A program made the position numbers and the translations under genes. This document shows positions 1-7,226 of a stretch of 38,807 bases of DNA, one piece after another. The stretch comes from Polynucleobacter meluiroseus (GTDB lineage: Bacteria; Pseudomonadota; Gammaproteobacteria; Burkholderiales; Burkholderiaceae): positions 1 through 38,807 of the forward strand of contig CAMDKY010000015.1 in NCBI GenBank assembly GCA_945901245.1. Direction: 5' to 3'. Below the pieces are notes generated by a model. That model was not told the origin of the DNA, did no database searches, and saw only the letters and a program-made list of their open reading frames with translations. The stretch's first letter is position 1. Each line of letters begins with the position of its first letter.

Positions 1-901
1 GGGGCTTTAAGTAGTAATCGTAGAGTTTCGCTTCGGGGGTATTTGGTTCAGGGGTCCAGTTGTAGCGCCAGGTAACCACCGGTGGCATCGACATCAGAAT
101 CGATTCCGAGCGGCCACCCGACTGCAGACCAAAAATAGTGCCGCGGTCAAAAATCAGGTTGTACTCCACATAACGGCCGCGGCGGTATTCCTGAAAATCG
201 CGTTCGGCTTGGGTGTAGGGATCCTGGTAACGACGCTCTAAGATGGGCAAGTACGCCTCAATGAATGCATCGCCAACCGCACGCGTCATGGCAAAGCTCT
301 TTTCAAAGCCCAGTTCAGTAAAGTCATCAAAAAAGACACCACCAATGCCGCGTGGCTCATTGCGGTGTTTTAAATAAAAATATTCGTCGCACCATTTTTT
401 AAAGCGCGGGTAGAGCTCAGGACCAAATGGATCGAGTGCATTCTTGGCGGTTTGATGAAAGTGTTTGCAGTCCTCGTCGACGCCGTAATACGGAGTCATA
501 TCAAAGCCGCCGCCAAACCACCATACCGGTTCTTTGTCTGGTGCTTGCGCAATAAAGCAACGCACATTCATGTGCGTAGTGGGCGCCTTGGGATTGCGCG
601 GATGAAACACCAAGGAGACGCCCATGGCCTCAAAGCTGCGGCCGGCAACTTCAGGGCGATTTTGAGTAGCAGCGCCTGGCATTTTGTCGCCACGCACATG
701 GGAAAAGCCAACGCCGCCTTTTTCAAGGATGTTGCCATTTTCTAAAATGCAGGTTCGCCCTGATCCACGCAATGGACTGTCCTCTGGTTTTTGCCAGCTG
801 TCCGCAACAAATGCCTTGCCATCAAGTAGGCTGGTGGCCGCAACAATGCGGTCTTGTAAGCCTAAAAAGTACTCTTTTAACGCTTGTATATCAATGGGCA
901 A
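1..901 (-). CDS. hemF: Oxygen-dependent coproporphyrinogen III oxidase, 3' end cut by the window
   Basis: HemF converts coproporphyrinogen III to protoporphyrinogen IX in the cytosol using oxygen, late in haem synthesis. The minus-strand frame stays open from 901 to the window edge and shows family blocks in order: [10 protein letters not shown], a [12 protein letters not shown] block, [33 protein letters not shown] and [14 protein letters not shown]. It runs off the edge at YYLKP, where relatives end with only a few more residues (typically RDW plus one), so almost all of the roughly 300-residue protein is present. The start is inferred as TTG at 899-901: purD's TAA lies in the same frame 33 bases upstream, and no ATG or GTG occurs between that stop and the conserved N-terminus. 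It follows purD on the same strand and is probably cotranscribed with it. Confidence 0.95.
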   Translation of the reverse strand, partial: MPIDIQALKEYFLGLQDRIVAATSLLDGKAFVADSWQKPEDSPLRGSGRTCILENGNILEKGGVGFSHVRGDKMPGAATQNRPEVAGRSFEAMGVSLVFHPRNPKAPTTHMNVRCFIAQAPDKEPVWWFGGGFDMTPYYGVDEDCKHFHQTAKNALDPFGPELYPRFKKWCDEYFYLKHRNEPRGIGGVFFDDFTELGFEKSFAMTRAVGDAFIEAYLPILERRYQDPYTQAERDFQEYRRGRYVEYNLIFDRGTIFGLQSGGRSESILMSMPPVVTWRYNWTPEPNTPEAKLYDYYLKP

Positions 902-934
902 AATGAACTCGCTGGAAGTAAATGGATATAAGGC

Positions 935-2212
935 TTATTTTAGGGCGTGATGACCAATATCGTGCCGATACTGCATACCATCAAAGTGGATTTGCTCAAT
1001 GACTTGGTACGCTGCTTTTTGGGCGCCGCGAACCGTATCTGCCAACCCAACAACGCAGAGCACTCGGCCACCCGTGGTGCGCAATGCGCCATCGGTAACT
1101 GCAGTACCCGCATGAAAGGTAATGGCACTCTCGGTGTCTTCTGGAATGCCGGTAATGGCATCGCCTTTGCGCGGGTCATCGGGGTATTGGTGCGCTGCTA
1201 GCACAACCCCAAGGGCGGTACGGCGATCCCATTCCAGATCCACTTCATTGAGTTTGCCATCCACGGCTTTATCCAAGGCCTGTACTAGGTCGCTGCGCAG
1301 GCGTGCCATGATTGGCTGCGTCTCTGGGTCACCCATGCGGCAATTGAATTCCAAGGTCTTGATTTGGCCATTTGGGCCAATCATTAAGCCGGCATACAAA
1401 AAACCGGTGTAGGGAACGCCATCGGCTTTCATGCCCTGAATTGTCGGCATGATCACTTCACGCATGGCTTTGGCATGGATTTCTGGGGTGACTACGGGTG
1501 CCGGGGAATAGGCGCCCATGCCGCCCGTATTGGGACCTTGATCACCGTCGAGTAAACGCTTGTGGTCTTGGCTAGTAGCTAGTGCCAAGGCATTTTTGCC
1601 ATCCACCAGCACAATAAAGCTAGCTTCTTCACCGCTTAAAAATTCTTCAATCACAACACGCGCCCCAGCATTGCCAAGTTTATTGTCGGCCAACATCATA
1701 TCGACGGCAGCATGAGCCTCATCTGAGTTCATTGCAACAACAACCCCTTTGCCAGCAGCGAGGCCATCGGCTTTAATCACAATCGGCGCGCCCTTCAGGT
1801 CGATATAAGCATGCGCCTCTTGGACATTATTAAAGGTTTGATAGTCGGCTGTGGGAATGCCATGGCGTTTCATGAAGGCTTTCGAAAAGTCCTTCGATGA
1901 TTCCAATTGCGCGGCTAACTGAGTAGGTCCAAAAATGCGCAAACCCGCATTGCGAAAGACGTCGACAATGCCTGCTGCAAGAGGCGCCTCTGGCCCAACG
2001 ACGGTGAGGTGAATGCCCTCGCGTTTGGCAAAGTCGGCCAACTCCTGTAATCCTGAAATAGGGAGATTTTCAATACCGGCATTATTTTGCTTTGCAGAAG
2101 CGGTGCCGCCATTGCCTGGCGCAACAAAGACTTTTTGCACTTGCGGGGATTGGGCCATCTTCCATGCTAAAGCATGTTCGCGGCCACCGGAGCCAATAAG
2201 GAGAATCTTCAT
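935..2212 (-). CDS. purD: Phosphoribosylamine--glycine ligase (GAR synthetase)
   Basis: PurD is the cytosolic ATP-grasp ligase that joins glycine to 5-phosphoribosylamine, the second step of de novo purine synthesis. The 425-residue product matches the usual length. It begins MKILLIGSGGREHALAW, the family N-terminal block. The ATP-grasp nucleotide loop KADGLAAGKG is at about residues 147-156, the glycine-rich DGDQGPNTGGMGAYSP block at about 222-237, and the metal-binding EFNCRMGDPETQ at about 288-299. It begins at an ATG 30 bases after the yebC stop and ends 33 bases before the TTG chosen for hemF, so yebC-purD-hemF looks like one transcription unit. Confidence 0.97.
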   Translation of the reverse strand: MKILLIGSGGREHALAWKMAQSPQVQKVFVAPGNGGTASAKQNNAGIENLPISGLQELADFAKREGIHLTVVGPEAPLAAGIVDVFRNAGLRIFGPTQLAAQLESSKDFSKAFMKRHGIPTADYQTFNNVQEAHAYIDLKGAPIVIKADGLAAGKGVVVAMNSDEAHAAVDMMLADNKLGNAGARVVIEEFLSGEEASFIVLVDGKNALALATSQDHKRLLDGDQGPNTGGMGAYSPAPVVTPEIHAKAMREVIMPTIQGMKADGVPYTGFLYAGLMIGPNGQIKTLEFNCRMGDPETQPIMARLRSDLVQALDKAVDGKLNEVDLEWDRRTALGVVLAAHQYPDDPRKGDAITGIPEDTESAITFHAGTAVTDGALRTTGGRVLCVVGLADTVRGAQKAAYQVIEQIHFDGMQYRHDIGHHALK

Positions 2213-2242
2213 GGGATTATTTTCTAAAGGGGGTGCGTGTGT

Positions 2243-2965
2243 TTATTGGATGGAAGCATTCGTAAATACATCTTGAACGTCGTCCAAATTTTCTAAGACA
2301 TCCAAGAGTTTTTGCATGCTATCGGCTTGATCGCCCTCAAGGCTAATATCGGTTTCAGGTCGCATCGTCACGGTGGCCAATTCCGCCTGAAAACCGGCAG
2401 CGCGCAGGGCATCCTGTACCTTCGAAAAATCCGCTACTACAGTGAGCACTTCAATCGCACCATCGTCATGGGTAATCACGTCAATTGCTCCAGCATCGAG
2501 TGCACATTCCATTAATTGATCTTCATTGGTGCCAGGGGCAAATAGCAACTGACCGCAGTGCTGAAACAAAAAGGCCACCGAGCCTTCACTGCCCATATTG
2601 CCGCCATATTTAGTAAAAGCGTGGCGTACTTCGGCAACCGTACGGGTGCGGTTATCGGTCATGCAATCGACAATGACCGCAGCACCATTGATGCCGTAGC
2701 CTTCATAGCGGATCTCCTCGTAGTTCACACCCTCAAGCGAGCCAGTACCGCGCTGAATCGCACGTTGCACATTGTCATTCGGCATATTGGAATCTTTGGC
2801 CTTATCAATTGCTAAGCGCAAGCGGGGATTGGTGGCCAAATCTCCACCACCTAATTTAGCGGCAACCGTAATTTCTTTAATGAGCTTGGTCCAAATCTTG
2901 CCGCGCTTTTCGTCCTGACGACCCTTGCGGTGCTGAATATTGGCCCATTTTGAGTGGCCAGCCAT
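2243..2965 (-). CDS. yebC: YebC/PmpR-family protein (translation rescue factor or transcriptional regulator)
   Basis: This 240-residue protein starts [18 protein letters not shown], the hallmark N-terminus of the YebC family. Members have been described both as DNA-binding regulators and, more recently, as ribosome-associated factors easing stalls at proline-rich stretches; the sequence alone cannot choose between these roles. Family blocks [20 protein letters not shown] and [19 protein letters not shown] are intact. The frame is open for 27 more codons upstream to an ATG at 3046, but the ATG at 2965 matches the family start exactly and has AAGGA about 10 bases ahead of it. It is first in the yebC-purD-hemF group and is divergent from the quinone oxidoreductase gene. 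Confidence 0.95.
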   Translation of the reverse strand: MAGHSKWANIQHRKGRQDEKRGKIWTKLIKEITVAAKLGGGDLATNPRLRLAIDKAKDSNMPNDNVQRAIQRGTGSLEGVNYEEIRYEGYGINGAAVIVDCMTDNRTRTVAEVRHAFTKYGGNMGSEGSVAFLFQHCGQLLFAPGTNEDQLMECALDAGAIDVITHDDGAIEVLTVVADFSKVQDALRAAGFQAELATVTMRPETDISLEGDQADSMQKLLDVLENLDDVQDVFTNASIQ

Positions 2966-3069
2966 GCGCTTACATCCTTTTTGAGTAATTTTGCCTACAG
3001 AACTCAATTTTAGGCAAAATACAGGGTCTAAAGCCAAAAAGTGCAATTAATTTTATGGATTTAGTGCTG

Positions 3070-3120
3070 GCAAGCCGTGTGGCTTGCTTCAGAACGAAAA
3101 AATAACCCCACGCAATGGGG
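3070..3120. promoter_or_regulatory. Two inverted repeats in the yebC/oxidoreductase divergent spacer
   Basis: A 7-bp perfect stem, GCAAGCC-gtgt-GGCTTGC (3070-3087), is followed by a 5-bp stem, CCCCA-cgcaa-TGGGG (3106-3120), 18 bases on. Neither has a T-run on either strand and both flanking genes point away, so they are not ordinary terminators. They may be operators or leader structures for the gene starting at 3161; this is inference. Confidence 0.35.
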
Positions 3121-3160
3121 CATAAAACTACCAAGACAACCCACAAGATTAGGAATAGAT

Positions 3161-4147
3161 ATGAGTAAGGAAATCGTCAAAGCAATCCGCATTACCGAAA
3201 CAGGCGCCCCTGAGGTCATGAAATGGGTCGATGTGGAGCTCGGCGAACCCGGTCCAGGCGAAGTATTGATTCGTCAGCATGCGTGTGGCCTGAACTACAT
3301 TGATGTCTATTTCCGCTCGGGCTACTATGCCCAGCCACTGCCCGGTGGCATTGGCATGGAAGGCGCTGGCGTGATTGAAAAAGTGGGGCCTGATGTTACT
3401 CACGTCAAAGTAGGTGATCGGGTGGCGTATGCGGGTCGTCCTACCGGCGCTTACGCAGAAGCCCGTATCATGCCCGCCGATATCTTGGTCAAATTACCGG
3501 ATTCAATCTCCTTTGAGCAGGGCGCGGCCATGATGTTGCAAGGCCTGACGGTTCAATATCTTTTGACTGACAGCTACAAGGTACAAAAGGGCGATACCGT
3601 ATTGTTTCATGCGATTGCTGGCGGTGTTGGGCTTATCGCCTGCCAGTGGCTCAAAGCGATTGGCGCAACCGTGATTGGTACGGTTGGCAGCCCTGAAAAA
3701 GCCGAGATTGCCAAAGCCTACGGCTGCGACCACGTCGTCTTGTATCGCGAGGAAGACTTTGTAAAGCGCGTCAAAGAAATTACCAATGGCAAAGGTGTTC
3801 CGGTTGCCTATGATGCCGTGGGTAAAGACACCTTCATGCAAACCCTGGATTGCATCTCGCCGCGCGGCATGGCCGTCTCCTTTGGCGGTGCGTCTGGCTC
3901 GCCTCCCTTGCTCGATCTCGGCATCCTCGCCAGTAAGGGCTCGCTCAAGGTCACCAGACCTACAGTAGCCACCTATGTACTTAATCGCAGCTTGCTCGAG
4001 CCGATGGCTGCCGATTTATTCGATAAAGTTGGCTCGGGCAAGGTCAAGATTGAGATCAAGCAGCGCTATGCCTTGAAAGATGCAGTGCAGGCGCACCGCG
4101 ATCTAGAAGGTCGGAAAACCACGGGATCGACCATTCTGTTGCCTTAA
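3161..4147 (+). CDS. Zinc-independent NADPH:quinone oxidoreductase (QOR family, MDR superfamily)
   Basis: The 328-residue product matches the length of the QOR/zeta-crystallin family, which reduces quinones with NADPH in the cytosol. It has the GroES-like N-terminal fold with the block HACGLNYIDVYFRSG, the AAMMLQGLTVQYLL segment, and a Rossmann cofactor site GGVGLIACQWLKAIGA at about residues 153-168. The C-terminus LEGRKTTGSTILLP is typical. No zinc-binding cysteine cluster is visible, as expected for QOR. The frame is open upstream to 3077, but the ATG at 3161 sits behind an AGGA motif and starts at the usual family position. It stands alone between the yebC divergent spacer and tRNA-Leu. 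The substrate is not readable from sequence. Confidence 0.9.
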   Translation: MSKEIVKAIRITETGAPEVMKWVDVELGEPGPGEVLIRQHACGLNYIDVYFRSGYYAQPLPGGIGMEGAGVIEKVGPDVTHVKVGDRVAYAGRPTGAYAEARIMPADILVKLPDSISFEQGAAMMLQGLTVQYLLTDSYKVQKGDTVLFHAIAGGVGLIACQWLKAIGATVIGTVGSPEKAEIAKAYGCDHVVLYREEDFVKRVKEITNGKGVPVAYDAVGKDTFMQTLDCISPRGMAVSFGGASGSPPLLDLGILASKGSLKVTRPTVATYVLNRSLLEPMAADLFDKVGSGKVKIEIKQRYALKDAVQAHRDLEGRKTTGSTILLP

Positions 4148-4213
4148 TCGGATCACAGCGCAGTATTTGTTACACTCTCACCTCTTGGCGGTTCTATGCC
4201 GCTAAGTTCACCT

Positions 4214-4298
4214 GCCTCGGTGATGGAATTGGTAGACGTGCCGGACTCAAAATCCGGTGCCGCAAGGCGTGTCGGTTCGAGTCCGACCCGAGGCACCA
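4214..4298 (+). tRNA. tRNA-Leu with anticodon CAA
   Basis: This is an 85-nt tRNA with encoded CCA. The acceptor stem GCCTCGG pairs with CCGAGGC (4288-4294), followed by discriminator A and CCA. The anticodon arm CCGGA-CTCAAAA-TCCGG gives anticodon CAA, which reads UUG. The long variable arm is that of a class II leucine tRNA, and the T-arm contains GGTTCGAGTCC. Its last 20 bases form one end of the 24-bp repeat that bounds the adjacent integrated element; the gene stays intact because the element restores its 3' end. Confidence 0.97.
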
Positions 4299-4302
4299 CA
4301 GC
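4279..4302 (+). repeat. attL: left copy of the 24-bp att repeat
   Basis: This direct repeat covers the tRNA-Leu T-arm 3' half, acceptor 3' strand, CCA and four further bases. It is identical to 12987-13010. Identity stops at the base on either side (C versus T on the left, T versus G on the right), which defines the 24-bp core. Confidence 0.93.
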
Positions 4303-4368
4303 TAGCTCAATCAATGCCAACTGTTTACCAAAAGACCCCTAAAAAACAAGGCTTCTAAGCCAATATAG

Positions 4369-4432
4369 GCATCTATAGCCATCTATAGAAAATGTGAGTA
4401 ACATCCCTAATATGTGAGTAAGACTGTGAGTA
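4369..4432 (+). promoter_or_regulatory. Short direct repeats between attL and the integrase gene
   Basis: Two CATCTATAG copies lie 10 bases apart (about 4370-4388). They are followed by three exact TGTGAGTA copies at 4393-4400, 4413-4420 and 4425-4432. A related AGTGAGTAA occurs at 12922-12930, about 60 bases inside attR. Tyrosine integrases bind short repeated arm-type sites flanking their core sites, so these are candidate arm sites; they could also be operators for integrase expression. The 175 bases from 4303 to 4477 hold no gene. Confidence 0.45.
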
Positions 4433-4477
4433 GCAATCAATATTGATGATTTGTTATGCACAGGCACTTAATTTGGG

Positions 4478-5713
4478 GTGAATTTGAAACTTACTGATGC
4501 ATTTATCAAGGGCATAAAGTCCCAGTCAAAGACCAAAAGTTACCCTGATGGTCATGGCTTAGTTTTACTTGTAAATCCACAAGGGTCAATGGGCTGGCGA
4601 TGCCGCTACAGATTCGGCGGCAAAGCCAAAATGCTGTCATTTGGCACTTATCCTGAAGTTAGCCTAAAAAGGGCTAGGGAGAAGTTGTCGGCTGCTAGAA
4701 AGCAGATGGATGAAGGCAAAGACCCATCAATAATCCGCAAGCAAGAAAAAACCCAAAAAAAGAATGACTTTAAGTCGGTTGCATTGAGGTGGCATAAGGC
4801 ATGGGCAGTTGGCAAAGATGAAAAACATGCAGCCAAAGTTTTGAGAAGGCTTGAACTCAATGTTTTTCCTGAAATTGCGTCAATGCCAATTCACACCATC
4901 ACCGCACCTTTGCTAATCAAAATGGCACAGAAGATTGTTAAAAGGGGTGCTATTGATATTGCCAAGCGTGCCTACTCAACATCAGGGCAAGTCTTTAGAT
5001 ATGCAATTGTTGAAGGTTTGTGCGAGAGAAACCCAGCAAATGACATTAGCCTTGCTGATGCCCACATTGAAAGTCCACCTGTAAAGCATCGAAGTTCGCT
5101 TGCCCCAAAAGATGTTCCTGAATTGTTGCGGAAGATTGATGCCTATGATGTTTCTAACAATGGAAGTGCAGTCACCAAACTTGCAATGAAGCTGATGGCT
5201 TACACATTTGTCAGGACAGGCGAATTGATTGAGGCAAAGTGGGGTGAGTTCGACCTGAAGGGCGGTGTTTGGGTGGTTCCTGCTGAAAGAATGAAAAAGG
5301 TTAAGGGCAGACCATCAGCACCTCATATTGTTGCCTTATCAAAGCAGTCAAAAGCCATCCTAAAAGAATTGCATAAATTAACTGGTGGTGGCGAATTCGT
5401 ATTTCCTCATGAAAGTAACCCAAAGAAAAGCATGAGTAATAACACCATACTTTTTGCCTTGTATCGAATGGGTTACAAGGGTCGAATGACTGGTCATGGT
5501 TTCAGGGGTGTTGCATCAACAATCCTTCATGAGGTTGGCTATCAACATGCCCATATTGAGGTTCAGTTGTCGCATTTGGAAAGGAACAAGGTTAGTGGTG
5601 CGTATAACCATGCCGAATACATCCCTCAAAGGGCAAAAATGATGCAGGAATGGGCTAATTATTTAGATGGAATTAAGGGTGGTGCCAAAGTAATAAACAT
5701 TAAGAGGGCTTAA
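4478..5713 (+). CDS. Tyrosine-type site-specific integrase with DUF4102 arm-binding domain
   Basis: This 411-residue integrase is of the P4/CP4-57 type and would recombine the element with the tRNA-Leu site. Residues about 1-85 form the DUF4102 domain (MNLKLTDAFI, SYPDGHGLVL, SFGTYPEVSLKRAREKL). A central core-binding region follows at about 95-200. The C-terminal catalytic domain holds the expected residues: Arg246 in FVRTGEL, His340 and Arg343 in GHGFRG, His366 in QLSH, and the nucleophile Tyr376 in SGAYNH. The start is a GTG at 4478 directly after a GGG; the first residues match the usual domain start. Its TAA is followed immediately by the ATG of the next gene. All catalytic residues are present, so the enzyme is probably active. 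Confidence 0.95.
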   Translation: MNLKLTDAFIKGIKSQSKTKSYPDGHGLVLLVNPQGSMGWRCRYRFGGKAKMLSFGTYPEVSLKRAREKLSAARKQMDEGKDPSIIRKQEKTQKKNDFKSVALRWHKAWAVGKDEKHAAKVLRRLELNVFPEIASMPIHTITAPLLIKMAQKIVKRGAIDIAKRAYSTSGQVFRYAIVEGLCERNPANDISLADAHIESPPVKHRSSLAPKDVPELLRKIDAYDVSNNGSAVTKLAMKLMAYTFVRTGELIEAKWGEFDLKGGVWVVPAERMKKVKGRPSAPHIVALSKQSKAILKELHKLTGGGEFVFPHESNPKKSMSNNTILFALYRMGYKGRMTGHGFRGVASTILHEVGYQHAHIEVQLSHLERNKVSGAYNHAEYIPQRAKMMQEWANYLDGIKGGAKVINIKRA

Positions 5714-6556
5714 ATGGAAAAAGTTCTGCCACTAGAAAAATGGTCACCAAAAGAGTTGGTTAAGATATATACAGATTCCTATAGCCCTGAAGAACCTCTA
5801 ACTCAAAATTTTCCGCAAGTACAAGAAGCCTTATATCGACTAGGAACAAATGTTGATATGAAGGTATGTTGGGAGAAGTTACTTTCTAAGGAGGCATTTC
5901 TTCCTAAGCAGGAGCAAGCAGGAGGCTGGCTGGTTGCCCAAATTTATATGATGCTTACTAGAGTATTTATTAGGTCAGATGAAATTGTGACGCCACAATT
6001 CAAGAAAAAAGAAATCAAAAAAATTGTGGACTTAGTTCATAAGTTGATTATTGCTACTCATAATTCATCAGAAGCACTTCGAGAATCATTTTTTACAGTT
6101 CATGCCCAAATAAGTAAAGAGATTATTGAGAAGAATCCTTTAAAAAGTCGCAATATTGGATTTGATGTGGCACCAATTTCATCATGGGCATTTATTTCAG
6201 GGATTCATGATGTCTTTGAATCGAAGTCGGAATTTAATGCGCTAGACCCCGTGGATTGGGATTCGTGGTCAAGTGATAAACAGGCATCATGGGCATTAAG
6301 TAAACTTAAAAATGTGGACTTAACTTCAGTTCTTCACATTTATTTAGAGCAGCTTAAAGAGATACCCGATGCCTATACTTCTGAATACATCTCATCAAAT
6401 AGGGCGGCTATAACTAAGCAACTTTTTGACATAGTTCATAAAACTTATGGTGACTACATGCCTGATTGTGTTGCACCAATGGTCAATGCAATACTCGATT
6501 TAGAACTAGGAATTGAAGACATTACACCTTATAAGCCAAAAGAAAAAAACAGTTAA
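5714..6556 (+). CDS. Hypothetical protein coupled to the integrase gene
   Basis: I do not recognise this 280-residue protein. It starts on the base after the integrase TAA, so the two are almost certainly one transcript. It is acidic-to-neutral, appears largely helical, and has no signal peptide or membrane segment, so it is probably cytosolic. Aromatic-rich stretches such as WEKLLSKEAFLPKQ, ISSWAFISGIHDVFE and DWDSWSSDKQASWALSKLK stand out, and the C-terminal tail EDITPYKPKEKNS is charged. Base composition is AT-rich like the rest of the element. Genes at this position are often accessory cargo, including defence functions, but no catalytic motif is seen and no function should be assigned. 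Confidence 0.8.
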   Translation: MEKVLPLEKWSPKELVKIYTDSYSPEEPLTQNFPQVQEALYRLGTNVDMKVCWEKLLSKEAFLPKQEQAGGWLVAQIYMMLTRVFIRSDEIVTPQFKKKEIKKIVDLVHKLIIATHNSSEALRESFFTVHAQISKEIIEKNPLKSRNIGFDVAPISSWAFISGIHDVFESKSEFNALDPVDWDSWSSDKQASWALSKLKNVDLTSVLHIYLEQLKEIPDAYTSEYISSNRAAITKQLFDIVHKTYGDYMPDCVAPMVNAILDLELGIEDITPYKPKEKNS

Positions 6557-6606
6557 AAACTGAATACTTTCTTCTTTTACATAGGGCAGATAGATAAATA
6601 GAGTGA

Positions 6607-6647
6607 CTCCTATGGATTGCAATTATTCGCAATCCTCAACATAGGAG
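6607..6647 (+). promoter_or_regulatory. Hairpin covering the Shine-Dalgarno of the AlpA-like gene
   Basis: An outer 8-bp stem, CTCCTATG (6607-6614) with CATAGGAG (6640-6647), encloses an inner 6-bp stem, GATTGC (6615-6620) with GCAATC (6629-6634), with a small asymmetric bulge. The 3' arm contains AGGAG at 6643-6647, eight bases ahead of the ATG at 6656: the ideal Shine-Dalgarno for that gene. Folding would hide it. There is no T-run, so it is not a terminator. It could also be a DNA operator. Confidence 0.6.
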
Positions 6648-6655
6648 AGCTCTGA

Positions 6656-6889
6656 ATGACTAGTAAGATTGATTTACTCGAACCAAAGTTATTGCCCCAT
6701 GATGGGTGCAGTCGTTGGGCACAATTTGCCGAATTTTCACCTGTATGTCGTGAAACATTTCGCAGACTAAGCCTGCAAGGGAAGGCACCAAAACCCATTC
6801 GCATGGGGATTCGTTGCACCTTTTATCAAAACAAGGAATTGCATAAGTTTCTAGCCAATCCACTTGGGTATAAGTCGGAGGGGCTGTGA
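6656..6889 (+). CDS. AlpA-like DNA-binding regulator (excisionase/activator type)
   Basis: This 77-residue protein has the layout of AlpA/excisionase proteins. A short helix-turn-helix spans about residues 20-40 (WAQFAEFSPVCRETFRRLSLQGKAP) and a winged strand follows (PKPIRMGIRCTFYQNKELHKFL). Such proteins bind DNA in integrated elements to promote excision or activate integrase expression. The ATG at 6656 is preceded by AGGAG at 8 bases, but that site lies in a strong hairpin. The TGA overlaps the next ATG by one base (TGATG), so translation of the two is coupled. Assignment is from pattern, not a database match. Confidence 0.7.
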   Translation: MTSKIDLLEPKLLPHDGCSRWAQFAEFSPVCRETFRRLSLQGKAPKPIRMGIRCTFYQNKELHKFLANPLGYKSEGL

Positions 6890-7113
6890 TGACCCACGAC
6901 CAAACAATTTACGAATCAATACCGGATGAAGTCAAACGGCAATTTAAGCTTGATGTAGTGCTATCGGTAAACAGGTTGATTGAGGAGATTGAATTCAAAT
7001 ATCCCTTATTGAGCAGCCGAGAGAAAGCTTTTTTTATCACTATGGGGAACGCTAGTAAGGATGGAGATTATGGCGCAGTCTATGAAGCCTTCGGAAAGGT
7101 GTTGTTAGAATGA
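6889..7113 (+). CDS. Hypothetical small protein
   Basis: A 74-residue protein of unknown function with no signal peptide. It appears helical and mildly acidic, with FKLDVVLSVNRLIEEIEFKYPLLSSREKAFF as its most ordered-looking part. The ATG at 6889 has GGAGG seven bases ahead and overlaps the stop of the AlpA-like gene; a GTG one codon upstream is possible but poorer. Its own stop overlaps the next start in an ATGA. It belongs to a translationally coupled chain leading to the DUF3987 gene, suggesting a role in regulation or replication of the element. Confidence 0.7.
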   Translation: MTHDQTIYESIPDEVKRQFKLDVVLSVNRLIEEIEFKYPLLSSREKAFFITMGNASKDGDYGAVYEAFGKVLLE

Positions 7114-7226
7114 AAAAAAACGCCTATTCCAAAAATTCAAGAACAAGCGCCCTTATCAAGGCTAATTCTAAAACTAAATCTAAATTAAAACTAGTCATCA
7201 GCACTTTTATTCGAGGTGCAGCATGA
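7110..7226 (+). CDS. Hypothetical 38-residue basic protein linked by ATGA overlaps
   Basis: A 38-residue frame starting MKKNAYSKNSRTSALIK is bounded by ATGA overlaps on both sides: its ATG overlaps the upstream TGA (7111-7113) and its TGA overlaps the DUF3987 ATG (7223). It is very rich in Lys, Ser and Arg, with few acidic residues, compatible with nucleic-acid binding or with simply serving as a coupling leader. The ribosome binding site is weak. Its perfect fit in a coupled chain is the main argument that it is translated; no homologue is recognised. Confidence 0.55.
   Translation: MKKNAYSKNSRTSALIKANSKTKSKLKLVISTFIRGAA

Noticed and set aside
2966..3046. N-terminal extension of yebC to 3046
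   Set aside because: The family start MAGHSKW at 2965 has its own ribosome binding site; the extension is unlike any YebC.
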